Shown in pieces: positions 16,779-25,528 of a DNA stretch of 64,000 nucleotides. The notes under the pieces were generated by a model. That model did not search any database and had not been told where the DNA came from. It worked only from the letters and a program-made list of their open reading frames with translations. Both the position numbers and the translations under genes were made by a program. The stretch is from NCBI RefSeq assembly GCF_001748085.1, contig NZ_BBZK01000010.1:124001-188000 (forward strand). Reading direction: 5' to 3'. Positions within the stretch are counted from its first letter, which is position 1. Each line of letters begins with the position of its first letter. The DNA comes from Streptomyces sp. TP-A0874. GTDB lineage: Bacteria > Actinomycetota > Actinomycetes > Streptomycetales > Streptomycetaceae.

Positions 16779-16948
16779 CGGCGGTAGGGGCCGGCCGGGT
16801 TGTGCGGACGGCGGGCACCGAACGGTGCAGCACCGGTCCCTCCGCCAGTAGCACCTGGATCTCCGGGCCGCCCCGCCGCACCGGCCGGACAGGCCACCAG
16901 GCACCATGGGGAACGCGTTAACGGCACGTTCGGCGGGAGAAACAGCAA

Positions 16949-18115
16949 GTGGTGGACGTTCACGGCACGGTGGTGGACGGCTTCGAGCCGGTCCGGGAAG
17001 CCTTCGTCCGCAACTTCGAGCAGCGGGGCGAGCACGGCGCGGCCGTCTCCGTCTACCACGCCGGGGCGAAGGTGGTCGACCTCTGGGGCGGCACCGCGGA
17101 ACCTGAGGGCGCCGAACCTTGGGCCGAGGACACCGCGCAGATCGTCCGCTCGGTCGGCAAGGGGATCGCCGCCAGCGTCCCGCTCCTGCTCCACCAGCGC
17201 GGACAGCTCGACCTGGACGCCCCCGTGCGCAGGTACTGGCCGGAGTTCAAGCAGCACGGCAAGGAACGGGTGCTGATCCGGCAGCTCCTCTCGCACAGCG
17301 CCGGTCTGCCGGTGCTCGACACCCCGCTCAGCCCCGACCAGGCGATGGACGGGGTGAGCGGCCCGCGCGCCCTTGAGGCCCAGCAGCCCGCCTGGGAGCC
17401 CGGCAGCCAGCACGGGTACCACGCCCAGACCTACAGCTGGCTGCTCGGTGAACTCACCCTCCGCGCCACCGGCCGCACCATCGGACGGTGGATCGCCGAG
17501 GAGATCGCTCGACCGCTCGGCCTGGACCTGTGGATAGGGCTGCCACCGGAGGAGCGGCACCGCGTGGGCCGGATAGCCGAACTCGAAACACCGGCTCCGG
17601 CACCCGGCCAGGGTCTGCGGCTCCGTCCCAAGCCGGCCGTGGTCGAGGCGTACCGCGACCCGGGGTCGCTCACCCGCCGGGCCTTCGGCGCGATCGACCC
17701 GCTGCCGGACGAGAACACCCCGGCCTACCAGGCCGCCGAACTCGCCGCCTCCTCCGCGGTCGCCACCGCACGCGCGCTGGCCGGCTTCTACGCGGCGCTG
17801 ATCGGCCCGGTGCCCGGCGGCGGCCCGCTCTTCGCACCGGCCACCCTGGCCCTCGCCCGCTCGGAGGAGACCGTGGGACCGGACCGGGTCCTGGTGGTCA
17901 ACACCCGTTTCGGACTCGGTTACATGCTGCACGGCACCGCGTCCCCGCTCCTGGGCCCCGGCTCCTTCGGACATCCGGGCCGCGGCGGCTCCCTGGCCTT
18001 CGCCGACCCGGAGTCCGGCACCGGCTTCGGCTACGTCACCAACACCCTGCACCGCAACGTCACGGCCGACCCCCGGGCGCAGTCGCTGGTGCGGGCGCTC
18101 CGCCGCTGCCTCTAG
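16949..18115 (+). CDS. serine hydrolase of the class C beta-lactamase / esterase fold
   Basis: 388 residues. The nucleophile motif SVGK (Ser68, Lys71) is followed by IRQLLSHSAGLP, the YHAQTYSWLLGE block holding the catalytic Tyr, and HPGRGGS in place of the KTG triad. This is the pattern of family VIII esterases and EstB-like enzymes rather than a true beta-lactamase. No signal peptide is seen, so the substrate is probably an intracellular ester. GTG 16949 has GGGAGA 8 nt upstream. The 170 bp before it hold no gene. Confidence 0.88.
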   Translation: MVDVHGTVVDGFEPVREAFVRNFEQRGEHGAAVSVYHAGAKVVDLWGGTAEPEGAEPWAEDTAQIVRSVGKGIAASVPLLLHQRGQLDLDAPVRRYWPEFKQHGKERVLIRQLLSHSAGLPVLDTPLSPDQAMDGVSGPRALEAQQPAWEPGSQHGYHAQTYSWLLGELTLRATGRTIGRWIAEEIARPLGLDLWIGLPPEERHRVGRIAELETPAPAPGQGLRLRPKPAVVEAYRDPGSLTRRAFGAIDPLPDENTPAYQAAELAASSAVATARALAGFYAALIGPVPGGGPLFAPATLALARSEETVGPDRVLVVNTRFGLGYMLHGTASPLLGPGSFGHPGRGGSLAFADPESGTGFGYVTNTLHRNVTADPRAQSLVRALRRCL

Positions 18116-18156
18116 CGCCGCGGCAGGCAAGGTTCGCCGGTCGCGACGCCCGGCAC

Positions 18157-18187
18157 GCTCCCCCCGAGCTCTTCGAGCAGGGGGCCC
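18157..18187. repeat. imperfect intergenic palindrome
   Basis: GCTCCCCCCGAGCTC-TTC-GAGCAGGGGGC is an imperfect hairpin with an inner GCTC/GAGC stem and an outer C-run/G-run stem. It lies about 40 bp after the serine hydrolase stop. Near-copies of this sequence are, in my recollection, dispersed between Streptomyces genes, where they act like terminators. The rest of 18116-18454 shows no convincing gene. Confidence 0.4.
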
Positions 18188-18454
18188 CAGCTCGCTGCGT
18201 TGCCCGAAAGCCCCGGTAGGTCCAGCACAAGGACTTCCGGCCGCCTTGCGATCACACGCACCGGACGCCGTTCCTTGACGGGCGAACCTCGCCTGACGCG
18301 GCACTGGTACCGCCTCAGACGGCGTTCGCCCGCGAACGAGACGACCCGTTCGCTCCGACTGGCGGTCACGGCGAAGCCACAGCCCTTAGGCTGCCCACGG
18401 GGGCGGGCCTGGCCTCTTGGAGCCGAATCTGAGTCGCGTGGTGAGGAGTTCGGG

Positions 18455-19360
18455 GTGACGGAAGCGGTGGGACGGACGGTCGCGGGTTCGGCGGGAGCGG
18501 TACCTGAGCAGGGGCCGCGGGCGGCCGGGCGGCCGGCGGCCCGGCGGTTCGACGGCTACGGCGTGCTGATCACCGGCGCCGGGCGCGGTATCGGCGAGGC
18601 CACAGCCCGGCGGCTGGCCGCCGAGGGCGCACGGGTGCTGGTCACCGATGTGGACGGCGGGCGCGCCGAGGCGTCGGCGGCCCGCGTCCGGGAGGCGACC
18701 GGCGGTACCGCCGAGCCGCTCGTCTGCGACGTGGCCGACGAGGAGTCGGTCGAGGGGGCCGTGGCGTTCGCCGTGGAGCGGTTCGGTTCGCTCGAGGTAC
18801 TCGTCAACAACGCGCTGTCCTGCACCCCGGAGCCCGCGCTGCCGGAGGAGGTGCGGTACGAGAACTGGTACCGGGACCTGGAGATCACCCTCACCGGCGC
18901 GTTCCGCTGCTCCCGAGCGGCGCTGCCGCACCTGGCCGCGGCCGGCGGCCGGGGGACGATCGTCAACATCGGGTCGGTCAACGGCGAGCAGGACTTCGGC
19001 AACCACGCCTACAGCGCGGCCAAGGCGGGCCTCGCCAGCCTGACCCGCACCCTCGCCGTGCAGAGCGCCGAACGCGGCGTCCGGGTCAACCTCATCGCGC
19101 CCGGCACCGTCTCCACACCCAACTGGGCCGGGCGGGAGGCCGATCTGGAGCGCGCCGCGAAGCTCTATCCGCTGGGTCGGGTCGGGCTGCCGGACGACAT
19201 CGCCGCGGCGGTCGCCTTCCTCGCCTCCACCGACGCCTCCTGGGTCACCGGCATCACCCTGCCGGTGGACGGCGGTCTGCTGGTCAGCAACCTCGGTCTG
19301 CGCAGGGTCCTGTCGACCGACGGTGCTCCGTCGACCGGCAGCGTGCCCCCGACCGACTGA
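18455..19360 (+). CDS. SDR family oxidoreductase
   Basis: 301 residues from GTG 18455, which has GAGGAG 7 nt upstream. An Ala/Gly/Arg-rich leader of about 30 residues precedes the classical SDR core: TGAGRGIG, NNALS, Ser in NIGSVNG, catalytic Tyr186/Lys190 in YSAAK. The end PVDGGLLVSN is typical of classical SDRs that use NAD(P)H. LGRVGLPDDIAAAVAFLASTDASWVTG is the standard FabG-like C-terminal block. The substrate is unknown. It stands alone, convergent with ybaK. Confidence 0.9.
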   Translation: MTEAVGRTVAGSAGAVPEQGPRAAGRPAARRFDGYGVLITGAGRGIGEATARRLAAEGARVLVTDVDGGRAEASAARVREATGGTAEPLVCDVADEESVEGAVAFAVERFGSLEVLVNNALSCTPEPALPEEVRYENWYRDLEITLTGAFRCSRAALPHLAAAGGRGTIVNIGSVNGEQDFGNHAYSAAKAGLASLTRTLAVQSAERGVRVNLIAPGTVSTPNWAGREADLERAAKLYPLGRVGLPDDIAAAVAFLASTDASWVTGITLPVDGGLLVSNLGLRRVLSTDGAPSTGSVPPTD

Positions 19361-19391
19361 CCCCGCTCGCGCGCGGTGGCCGGCCGGTGCC

Positions 19392-19877
19392 TCAGCCGGC
19401 GGCCTCGCGCACATCGACCAGTTCCCCACCGGCGTGGTCGACGAGCGACTTCGGGGCGAGCGGGAAGACCGTGTCCGGGGTGCCGGCGGCCGCCCACACG
19501 GTCTCGTGGTCGAGCAGCCGGCGGTCGGCGAGGACCCGGGTCTTCGTCCGGTGCCCGAAGGGCGGCACGCCGCCGATCGCGTAGCCCGTGGTCTCCCGCA
19601 CCAGCTCGGCGCTGGCGCGCCGGACCCGCTGGGCGCCCAACTCGCCGCGGACCAGCTCCGGGTCGACCCGGGAGGCGCCGTCCAGGAGGACGACCACCGG
19701 CTCACCGTCGGCCTCGAAGACCAGCGACTTGACGATCTGGCTCAGTTCGCAGCCGATCGCCTCCGCCGCCTGGACCGCCGTGCGGGTGCCGTCGGGGAAG
19801 CGCCGCACCTCGACGTCGAGGCCCAACTCGGAGAGCGCGGCGGCGAAGCGGGGGTGCGCGATGTCGGTAGTCGTCAT
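19392..19877 (-). CDS. YbaK/ProX-type aminoacyl-tRNA deacylase
   Basis: 161 residues. The conserved TAVQAAEAIGCELSQIVKSLVF block carries the catalytic Lys of the YbaK fold, and YAIGGVPPFGH is the Gly-rich loop. Members hydrolyse mischarged aminoacyl-tRNAs such as Cys-tRNA(Pro) or Ala-tRNA(Pro) in trans. The exact specificity (YbaK against ProXp) cannot be read from sequence alone. Start ATG 19877. It lies downstream of the penicillin-binding protein gene but separated from it by a hairpin. Confidence 0.88.
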   Translation of the reverse strand: MTTTDIAHPRFAAALSELGLDVEVRRFPDGTRTAVQAAEAIGCELSQIVKSLVFEADGEPVVVLLDGASRVDPELVRGELGAQRVRRASAELVRETTGYAIGGVPPFGHRTKTRVLADRRLLDHETVWAAAGTPDTVFPLAPKSLVDHAGGELVDVREAAG

Positions 19878-19908
19878 GAGCAGAGGCTAACCGCGATCCC
19901 TCCTGGAC

Positions 19909-19957
19909 CGTAGGCTGCCCGCAGGGCGGGGAGAGCCGCGCCCGCCGGCAGCCTACG
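19909..19957. terminator. hairpin between pbp and the deacylase gene
   Basis: CGTAGGCTGCC (19909-19919) pairs perfectly with GGCAGCCTACG (19947-19957), and an inner GGCGGG/CCCGCC stem (19925-19930 with 19941-19946) extends it. It lies 7 bp after the minus-strand penicillin-binding protein stop and before the deacylase gene. Confidence 0.7.
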
Positions 19958-19963
19958 GCGGGC

Positions 19964-21637
19964 TCAGCCGCCCGCGCGGAGGATCTCCGCCACGATCGGG
20001 CCGGCGGTCTCCCCGCCGTGCCCGCCCTGCGGAACCACGCCCGCCACGGCGAGGTCGTCGCGGTAGGCGGTGAACCAGCCGTTGGGCTTCTCCTGCCCGT
20101 CGACCTCCGCCGAGCCGGTCTTCGCGCCGATGTCGCCGCTGAGTCCGGCCATCGCCTGAGCGGCGGTGCCCGAGGTGGCGGTGAGCCGCATCAGGTCCCG
20201 CAGCTGCTGGGAGATGCCCGGCTTCATGGCCCGCGGGGCCTGCGCCAGCCGCCGGTTGTCGACGGACTGCGGCACGATCACCGGCTGGTGGAAGGTGCCG
20301 GTGGTCGCCGTCGCGGCGACCGAGGCCATGTTCAGCGGGTTCATCCGGACCCCGCCCTGGCCGATCAGCGAGGCCCCCATCTGGGCCTGCTGCTGCACCG
20401 GCACGCTGCCGTCGAAGGTCGGCACACCGGTCTGCCAGTCGAGGCCCAGCCCGAAGACGTCGCGGGCCTCCTTGGTGAGGTCGTCGTCGGAGAGCTCCGG
20501 GGCCTGGGAGATGAACGCCGTGTTGCAGGACCGGGCGAAGCTCTGCGCGAAGGTGCCGCCCGAGATCTCGAACTTGTCGTCGTTGTGGAACTTCCAGTGC
20601 CCGTAGGTGAAGTACTTCGGGCAGGGGTGCTGCTCGGCGGGGGAGGCCAGGCCCTTCTCCATCAGCATGGCCGCGGTCACCACCTTCATCGTGGAACCGG
20701 GCGCCAGCGAGCCCTGCAACGCGGAGTTGAAGCCCTCGGCGGGGGAGTTGGCGACCGCCAGGATCTCCCCGGTGCTGGCCTTGAGCGCCACCACGGAGGC
20801 CTTCGAGCGCTTGTTCACGGCCTGTTCGGCGACGGTCTGGAGGCGTGCGTCCAGCGTCGTGCGGAGCGTCCCCGGCACTCCCTTGGAGAGCACCTTGAGC
20901 GTCTCGTCGGGCCGCTCCGCCGCCTTCTCGTCGGCGGCTCCGTCCTTCTTCCCGGACTTCCCCTCGCCGCGGGAGATCCACAACTCCACCCCGGCGGTGC
21001 CGTCGGTCTTGTCCCCGTAGCGTTCCCGCAGGCTGTTCAGGATGCCGGCGAGCGCGGGGTGCTCCTCGGGGGTCAGCTCGACCCCGTTGCGGTCCACCGC
21101 CTTGATCGGCGGCGCCTCGGCCTCACCGGTCTTCAGGGTGTCCCCGTCCTCGAGCCCCGGGTGCACCACCGACGGCTGCCAGTCCACCAGCGCCGCGCCG
21201 GTGGACTTGTCCCGCTCCACGGTGAGTTCGGAGTCGTAGGTCCAGGTGGTGCGCTGCTCCTCGTAGACGACGTCGGCGGTCACCGAGAACGGCACCTTCC
21301 GGCCCTTCGGAGTTCCGGCCTCCAGCGCCACCTTCTCGATGTGCGCCTCGTCGCGGTATCCGGTGAGCGCGGCTTTCGCCGCCGCTGTGTCGTCGGTGAG
21401 GGCAGCGGCCTCACCGAGATCGCCGGCGGCCCAGGAGCGTAGGAAATCGGCCGCGGTGGTCTTGACTTCGGCCGCGCTCGGCGGCCCTGTCCTGACTTTC
21501 ACGGTCTCGGCGCCCGAGGTCTTCTCGCCGGTTTTTCCGGCCCCTTCGCCGATGAGGTTGAAGACCCCGTAACCGGCGGCTCCCGCCACTGCCGTCAGAA
21601 CGCCGCCGACAATCGCGACTTTCGCGCCTTTGCGCAT
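19964..21637 (-). CDS. penicillin-binding protein, class B-like with MecA_N domain
   Basis: 557 residues. An N-terminal membrane anchor (KVAIVGGVLTAVAGAAGYGV) leads to an NTF2-like MecA_N domain (about 55-170). A dimerisation linker and the transpeptidase follow: SxxK as STMK (Ser315, Lys318), SxN as SCN in FARSCNTAF, and KTG in GAKTGSAEV. It crosslinks peptidoglycan outside the membrane and would be a beta-lactam target. The layout follows the actinobacterial PbpA-like family with MecA_N. It is followed on the same strand by a terminator; the upstream 211 bp hold no gene. Confidence 0.92.
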   Translation of the reverse strand: MRKGAKVAIVGGVLTAVAGAAGYGVFNLIGEGAGKTGEKTSGAETVKVRTGPPSAAEVKTTAADFLRSWAAGDLGEAAALTDDTAAAKAALTGYRDEAHIEKVALEAGTPKGRKVPFSVTADVVYEEQRTTWTYDSELTVERDKSTGAALVDWQPSVVHPGLEDGDTLKTGEAEAPPIKAVDRNGVELTPEEHPALAGILNSLRERYGDKTDGTAGVELWISRGEGKSGKKDGAADEKAAERPDETLKVLSKGVPGTLRTTLDARLQTVAEQAVNKRSKASVVALKASTGEILAVANSPAEGFNSALQGSLAPGSTMKVVTAAMLMEKGLASPAEQHPCPKYFTYGHWKFHNDDKFEISGGTFAQSFARSCNTAFISQAPELSDDDLTKEARDVFGLGLDWQTGVPTFDGSVPVQQQAQMGASLIGQGGVRMNPLNMASVAATATTGTFHQPVIVPQSVDNRRLAQAPRAMKPGISQQLRDLMRLTATSGTAAQAMAGLSGDIGAKTGSAEVDGQEKPNGWFTAYRDDLAVAGVVPQGGHGGETAGPIVAEILRAGG

Positions 21638-21848
21638 CGCAATACCCCTGGTCGCTGATCCCTGAGGGCTGTCCCTTGAACCCCGGCGGGTGCACGGCGT
21701 CAGATGCGGTGCGCTGATCCGTCAGGGATTACGGGACAATCCTTACTCACCCGATCAAGAGCGAGATGCCGCGCACTCTACAGCCTTTCGTCCCACGGCC
21801 GTTCGGGGCCATGGGGAAGCAGGGGGGTATTCCGCCGCGGTGCGGCGG

Positions 21849-23627
21849 TCAGATCCAGGTGCTCAGCCACATGCGGTCCCGCCAGGAGTCGATGGGGATG
21901 CTCTGCCCGCTGTAGATCGGATAGAAGTAGACGAAATTCCAGATGATCAGCAGGACCAGGGCGCCGGCCCCAATGGCGCCGACCACCCGGCGGCGTTCCG
22001 AGGAACCCGGCGGGCCCAGAATCGCCCCGATCATCATCGTCACCGCGAGACAGAGGAACGGCACGAACACCACCGCGTAGAAAAGGAAGATCGTGCGTTC
22101 CTGGTAGAGGAACCACGGCAGCCACCCGGCCGCCAGCCCGCAGAGCACCGCCCCCGCCCGCCAGTCCCGGGCGAAGCCCCAGCGGTAGAGCAGGTACAGC
22201 ACCGCGAGGCAGCCGGCCCACCACAGCAGCGGTGTCCCCAGGGCCAGGACCTCGCGGGCGCACCCCTCGGCGGCGTCCGCCGGGCAGCCGTCCCGCCCGG
22301 CCTTCGGCGACTCGTAGAAGTACGAGACCGGGCGGCCGAGTACCAGCCAGCTCCAGGGGTTCGACTGGTAGGTGTGCGGCGAGGTGAGCCCGACGTGGAA
22401 CTCGTAGACCGCGTGCTGGTAGTGCCACAGGCTCCGCAGCGCCTCCGGTACCACGCTCCAGGCGCTCTCCCTGCCGTTCGCCCACTGCCGGAAGTAGCCG
22501 CCCTGGGTGGCGAACCAGCCGGCCCAGGAGGCGACGTAGGTGACCACCGCCACCGGGATGAGGGAGAGGAACGCCGGGAGGACGTCCCGCCGGAGCGTCG
22601 AACGCACCGGCCGCCGGGCCCCGGCCGTGCGGCGCGCCCCCACGTCCCACAGGACGGTGAGGAGGCCGAAGGCGGCCAGCACGTACAGGCCGTTCCACTT
22701 GGTCGCGCAGGCCAGCCCCAGGCAGAGTCCGGCCGCCAGCCGCCAGGGCCGGGCCCCCAGCCGCGTCCGGTCACCGACGAGGGGGTCGGGCCGCACCTCA
22801 CCCTCGCCGCGCTCCGAATCGCCGACCGGGCGCTCCCGGCTCGCCCGCTCCAGCGCCGACGCCAGCCCGGCCCGCGCCTTGTCGCGGTCGACCAGCAGGC
22901 ACCCGAAGGCCGCCAGCAACCAGAAGCCGAGCACCAGGTCGAGCAGCGCGGTCCGGCTCATCACGAAGTGCAGCCCGTCCACCGCGAGCAGGGCTCCGGC
23001 CAGGCAGCCGAGCGCGGTGGACCGGAACAGCCGGCGGCCGATCCGGCAGAGGAGCAGCACCGAGAGGGTGCCGAGCAGCGCCGTCATGAACCGCCAGCCG
23101 AACGGCGTCAGGCCGAACAGCCACTCACCGACCGCGATCGTCCACTTGCCGACCGGCGGATGGACGACGTAGCTGGCCTCCGGGCTGAGCAGGATCTGCT
23201 GCGGGTCGCCCAGCAGCGCGTCGTTGGCCTCCTTCGACCAGGTGCCCTCGTACCCGTACCGCAGCAGCGACCAGGCGTCCTTGGCGTAGTAGGTCTCGTC
23301 GAATATCACCGCCTCCGGACTACCCAGCCGCCAGAAGCGGAGCACCCCGGCGAACAGCGCGACGAGCAGCGGCCCGCCCCAGGCGGACCAGTGGGCCAGC
23401 TTCCGCGCCAGTGCCGGATCCATGCCGAGCGAGGTCCACACCCTGGCCCCGGGGGCCCGGAAGGGCGGCACCAGCCGGCTGCGGACATCGGTCCGCTGCG
23501 GCGCCAGGTAGCCGAAGCGGCGTAGTCGCAGCTGCCAGGCGGTCGGCTCGACTTCGGCCCCGGGGGCCGCGGAGCCACCGTCCGGTTGCGGGTCACGCCG
23601 GGGTTCGGTAGCGGTGTCACTCGTCAC
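21849..23627 (-). CDS. pmt: dolichyl-phosphate-mannose-type protein O-mannosyltransferase
   Basis: 592 residues from GTG 23627. It is a polytopic GT-C enzyme of family GT39: a disordered charged N-tail of about 95 residues, then many membrane helices. The first external loop carries the catalytic Asp-Glu in VIFDETYYAKDAW, and Trp/His-rich loops include WHYQHAVYEFHVGL. It transfers mannose from polyprenyl-phosphate-mannose to Ser/Thr of secreted proteins during Sec export. In S. coelicolor, Pmt is needed for infection by phage phiC31. It diverges from rsmI across 123 bp. Confidence 0.92.
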   Translation of the reverse strand: MTSDTATEPRRDPQPDGGSAAPGAEVEPTAWQLRLRRFGYLAPQRTDVRSRLVPPFRAPGARVWTSLGMDPALARKLAHWSAWGGPLLVALFAGVLRFWRLGSPEAVIFDETYYAKDAWSLLRYGYEGTWSKEANDALLGDPQQILLSPEASYVVHPPVGKWTIAVGEWLFGLTPFGWRFMTALLGTLSVLLLCRIGRRLFRSTALGCLAGALLAVDGLHFVMSRTALLDLVLGFWLLAAFGCLLVDRDKARAGLASALERASRERPVGDSERGEGEVRPDPLVGDRTRLGARPWRLAAGLCLGLACATKWNGLYVLAAFGLLTVLWDVGARRTAGARRPVRSTLRRDVLPAFLSLIPVAVVTYVASWAGWFATQGGYFRQWANGRESAWSVVPEALRSLWHYQHAVYEFHVGLTSPHTYQSNPWSWLVLGRPVSYFYESPKAGRDGCPADAAEGCAREVLALGTPLLWWAGCLAVLYLLYRWGFARDWRAGAVLCGLAAGWLPWFLYQERTIFLFYAVVFVPFLCLAVTMMIGAILGPPGSSERRRVVGAIGAGALVLLIIWNFVYFYPIYSGQSIPIDSWRDRMWLSTWI

Positions 23628-23750
23628 CGCGCCATCGTAAGGAACCGGCCCGCCGCTGTGCCCGGCCCCGGGTGGCCGGAGCCGGTGAGGTGCGGGCCCG
23701 CACCTCACCGGTGGGGTCGGCGGGCGGCCGGAGCCTGCGAGGATGGCCGG

Positions 23751-24602
23751 GTGACTGGAACGCTGGTACTCGCGGGAACCCCCATCGGCGACGTCGCGGA
23801 CGCCCCGCCGCGGCTGGCTGAGGAGCTGGCGGCGGCCGACGTTGTCGCGGCCGAGGACACCCGCCGGCTGCGCCGGCTCACGCAGGCGCTCGGGGTACGG
23901 CCGGCGGGGCGGGTCGTCTCCTACTTCGAGGGCAACGAGACCGCCCGCACACCCGAGCTGGTCGAGGCGCTCACCGGCGGCTCACGGGTGCTGCTCGTGA
24001 CCGACGCCGGGATGCCGTCGGTCTCCGACCCCGGCTACCGACTGGTGGCCGCCGCCGTGGACGCCGGGGTCAGGGTGACCGCGGTGCCCGGCCCGTCCGC
24101 GGTGCTCACCGCGCTCGCGCTGTCCGGACTGCCGGTCGACCGCTTCTGCTTCGAGGGCTTCCTGCCCCGCAAGGCCGGTGAGCGGCTCGGGCGGCTGCGG
24201 GAGGTCGCCGCGGAGCGCCGCACCCTGGTCTACTTCGAGGCCCCGCACCGCCTTCGGGACACCCTCGCGGCGATGGCCGAGGTGTTCGGCGGTGAGCGCC
24301 GGGCCGCCGTCTGCCGGGAGCTGACCAAGACCTACGAGGAGGTGCGGCGCGGACCGCTGGCCGAGCTGGTGGGCTGGGCGGCCGAGGGGGTGCGCGGCGA
24401 GATCACCGTCGTCGTGGCCGGTGCGGAGGAGGCGGGGCCGGAGCAGCTCGACCCCGCGGAGCTGGCCCGCCGGGTAGCGGTGCGGGAGGAGGCGGGGGAG
24501 CGGCGCAAGGAGGCCATCGCAGCCGTCGCCTCGGCCGCGGGTCTGCCCAAGCGGGAGGTTTTCGACGCGGTGGTGGCGGCGAAGAACGCCGAACGGCGGT
24601 AG
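23751..24602 (+). CDS. rsmI: 16S rRNA (cytidine1402-2-prime-O)-methyltransferase
   Basis: 283 residues from GTG 23751, with GAGG about 8 nt upstream. The tetrapyrrole-methylase fold is shown by LVLAGTPIGDVADAP at the start, AAEDTRRLRRL, TDAGMPSVSDPGYRLV, the PGPSAVLTAL loop, and FEAPHRLRDTL. It methylates the ribose of C1402 in 16S rRNA using SAM. The C-terminal helix ends KREVFDAVVAAKNAERR, typical of the family. It reads divergently from pmt. Confidence 0.93.
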   Translation: MTGTLVLAGTPIGDVADAPPRLAEELAAADVVAAEDTRRLRRLTQALGVRPAGRVVSYFEGNETARTPELVEALTGGSRVLLVTDAGMPSVSDPGYRLVAAAVDAGVRVTAVPGPSAVLTALALSGLPVDRFCFEGFLPRKAGERLGRLREVAAERRTLVYFEAPHRLRDTLAAMAEVFGGERRAAVCRELTKTYEEVRRGPLAELVGWAAEGVRGEITVVVAGAEEAGPEQLDPAELARRVAVREEAGERRKEAIAAVASAAGLPKREVFDAVVAAKNAERR

Positions 24603-24924
24603 CCCGCCGGGGAGCGGTGCCGACCGAGCGGGCGATGGCCGTACCCGCGTGAAGAGGACCATCCGCAGGTAACGGGCTATCGTGATAAATGCCTGCGGAC
24701 AAGGGGGGCTGGCTCGACTTCTCTCCCTCCTGCCGGAGGGGGTGCAGCGGTCGCCCGCTGGGGTCCCCGCTTCACCGCCGACTGCCCGTCCGGAAGGACT
24801 CCCGTTGAGGTCTCACACCGTCCCCACAGGCAGACGCCGCCAGCCCGGCGGCCGGAGTGCCGCGTGCCGCGTTCACGTCGCGGTCATGCTCTGAAGGCCC
24901 GGGTATCCACGAAGGAGAGACCCG
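24603..24924. other. 322-bp intergenic region without a gene
   Basis: No credible coding frame is seen. A short 6-bp hairpin CCCTCC-TGCC-GGAGGG lies at 24725-24740 and could attenuate or end rsmI transcription. A strong ribosome-binding site (GAAGGAGAG) precedes the next gene at its right end. No riboswitch consensus was recognised. Confidence 0.5.
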
Positions 24925-25464
24925 ATGAGTGAATCCGCACGCTCCTCGCACGACGACCCCCCTCTCCCGCCGGACGAGTCCGGACTCAGTGAGCTGCCAC
25001 CCGTTCACGAAGCGTATTCGTTCGCCTGCATGCGGTGCGGACACGGCTGGGAAGAGGAGTACGAGATCGAGCACGGCCGGGACGACGCGGGCCATCCGAC
25101 CGTGGTCTACAAGGCGCGCGGCATCCGGGTGCCCTCGCCGCTGAGCCAGCCGCACTGCAGCAAGTGCGGGGGGAATGTCGTACGGATCATGCGGCCGGGA
25201 CGGGTCGACTCCGCGCGTCCGGACCTGCACACCGGGTTGTCCTACGACGTGCCGCCGGCCGCCCGCCGACAGACCCGGGAGCGGGCGCCGGCCGCCGCGA
25301 AGCACCCGGTCGGGACCGGCGGCAGGCAGCGGGCCGGTGCGGAGGGCGGCCCCGGGAAAGCCGAGGGCGGTGCCCGCCGGGCGGCCGTCCGAGCGCGCCA
25401 CCGCCGGCGGACCCACCACTGGCACCTGTCGGACCTGCTGCGCCTCTTCCGCCGCAGGCGCTGA
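24925..25464 (+). CDS. zinc-ribbon hypothetical protein
   Basis: 179 residues. A C4 zinc ribbon is plain: CMRCGHGW near residue 35 and CSKCGG near residue 80, separated by an acidic stretch (EEEYEIEHGRDD). The C-terminal half is Ala/Gly/Arg-rich and ends in a strongly basic HRRRTHHWHLSDLLRLFRRRR, which could bind nucleic acid or the membrane surface. AAGGAGAG precedes ATG 24925. It lies between rsmI and tatD, a neighbourhood concerned with nucleic acids. No function is assigned. Confidence 0.8.
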   Translation: MSESARSSHDDPPLPPDESGLSELPPVHEAYSFACMRCGHGWEEEYEIEHGRDDAGHPTVVYKARGIRVPSPLSQPHCSKCGGNVVRIMRPGRVDSARPDLHTGLSYDVPPAARRQTRERAPAAAKHPVGTGGRQRAGAEGGPGKAEGGARRAAVRARHRRRTHHWHLSDLLRLFRRRR

Positions 25465-25528
25465 CCCCGCCCGCCGGCGGAGCCTCCGCCCCGCCGACCG
25501 CAGGAGGGGCCGCCGTAGGATCCCGTCC

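Noticed and set aside
16779..16948. Possible small gene between cbiO and the serine hydrolase
   Set aside because: Only 170 bp, with shadow-like translation and no ribosome-binding site matched to a start.
18112..18369. 85-codon minus-strand frame between the serine hydrolase and SDR genes
   Set aside because: Composition is Arg/Gly/Pro-rich with no recognisable domain. It overlaps a repeat-like palindrome, and it has no convincing ribosome-binding site.
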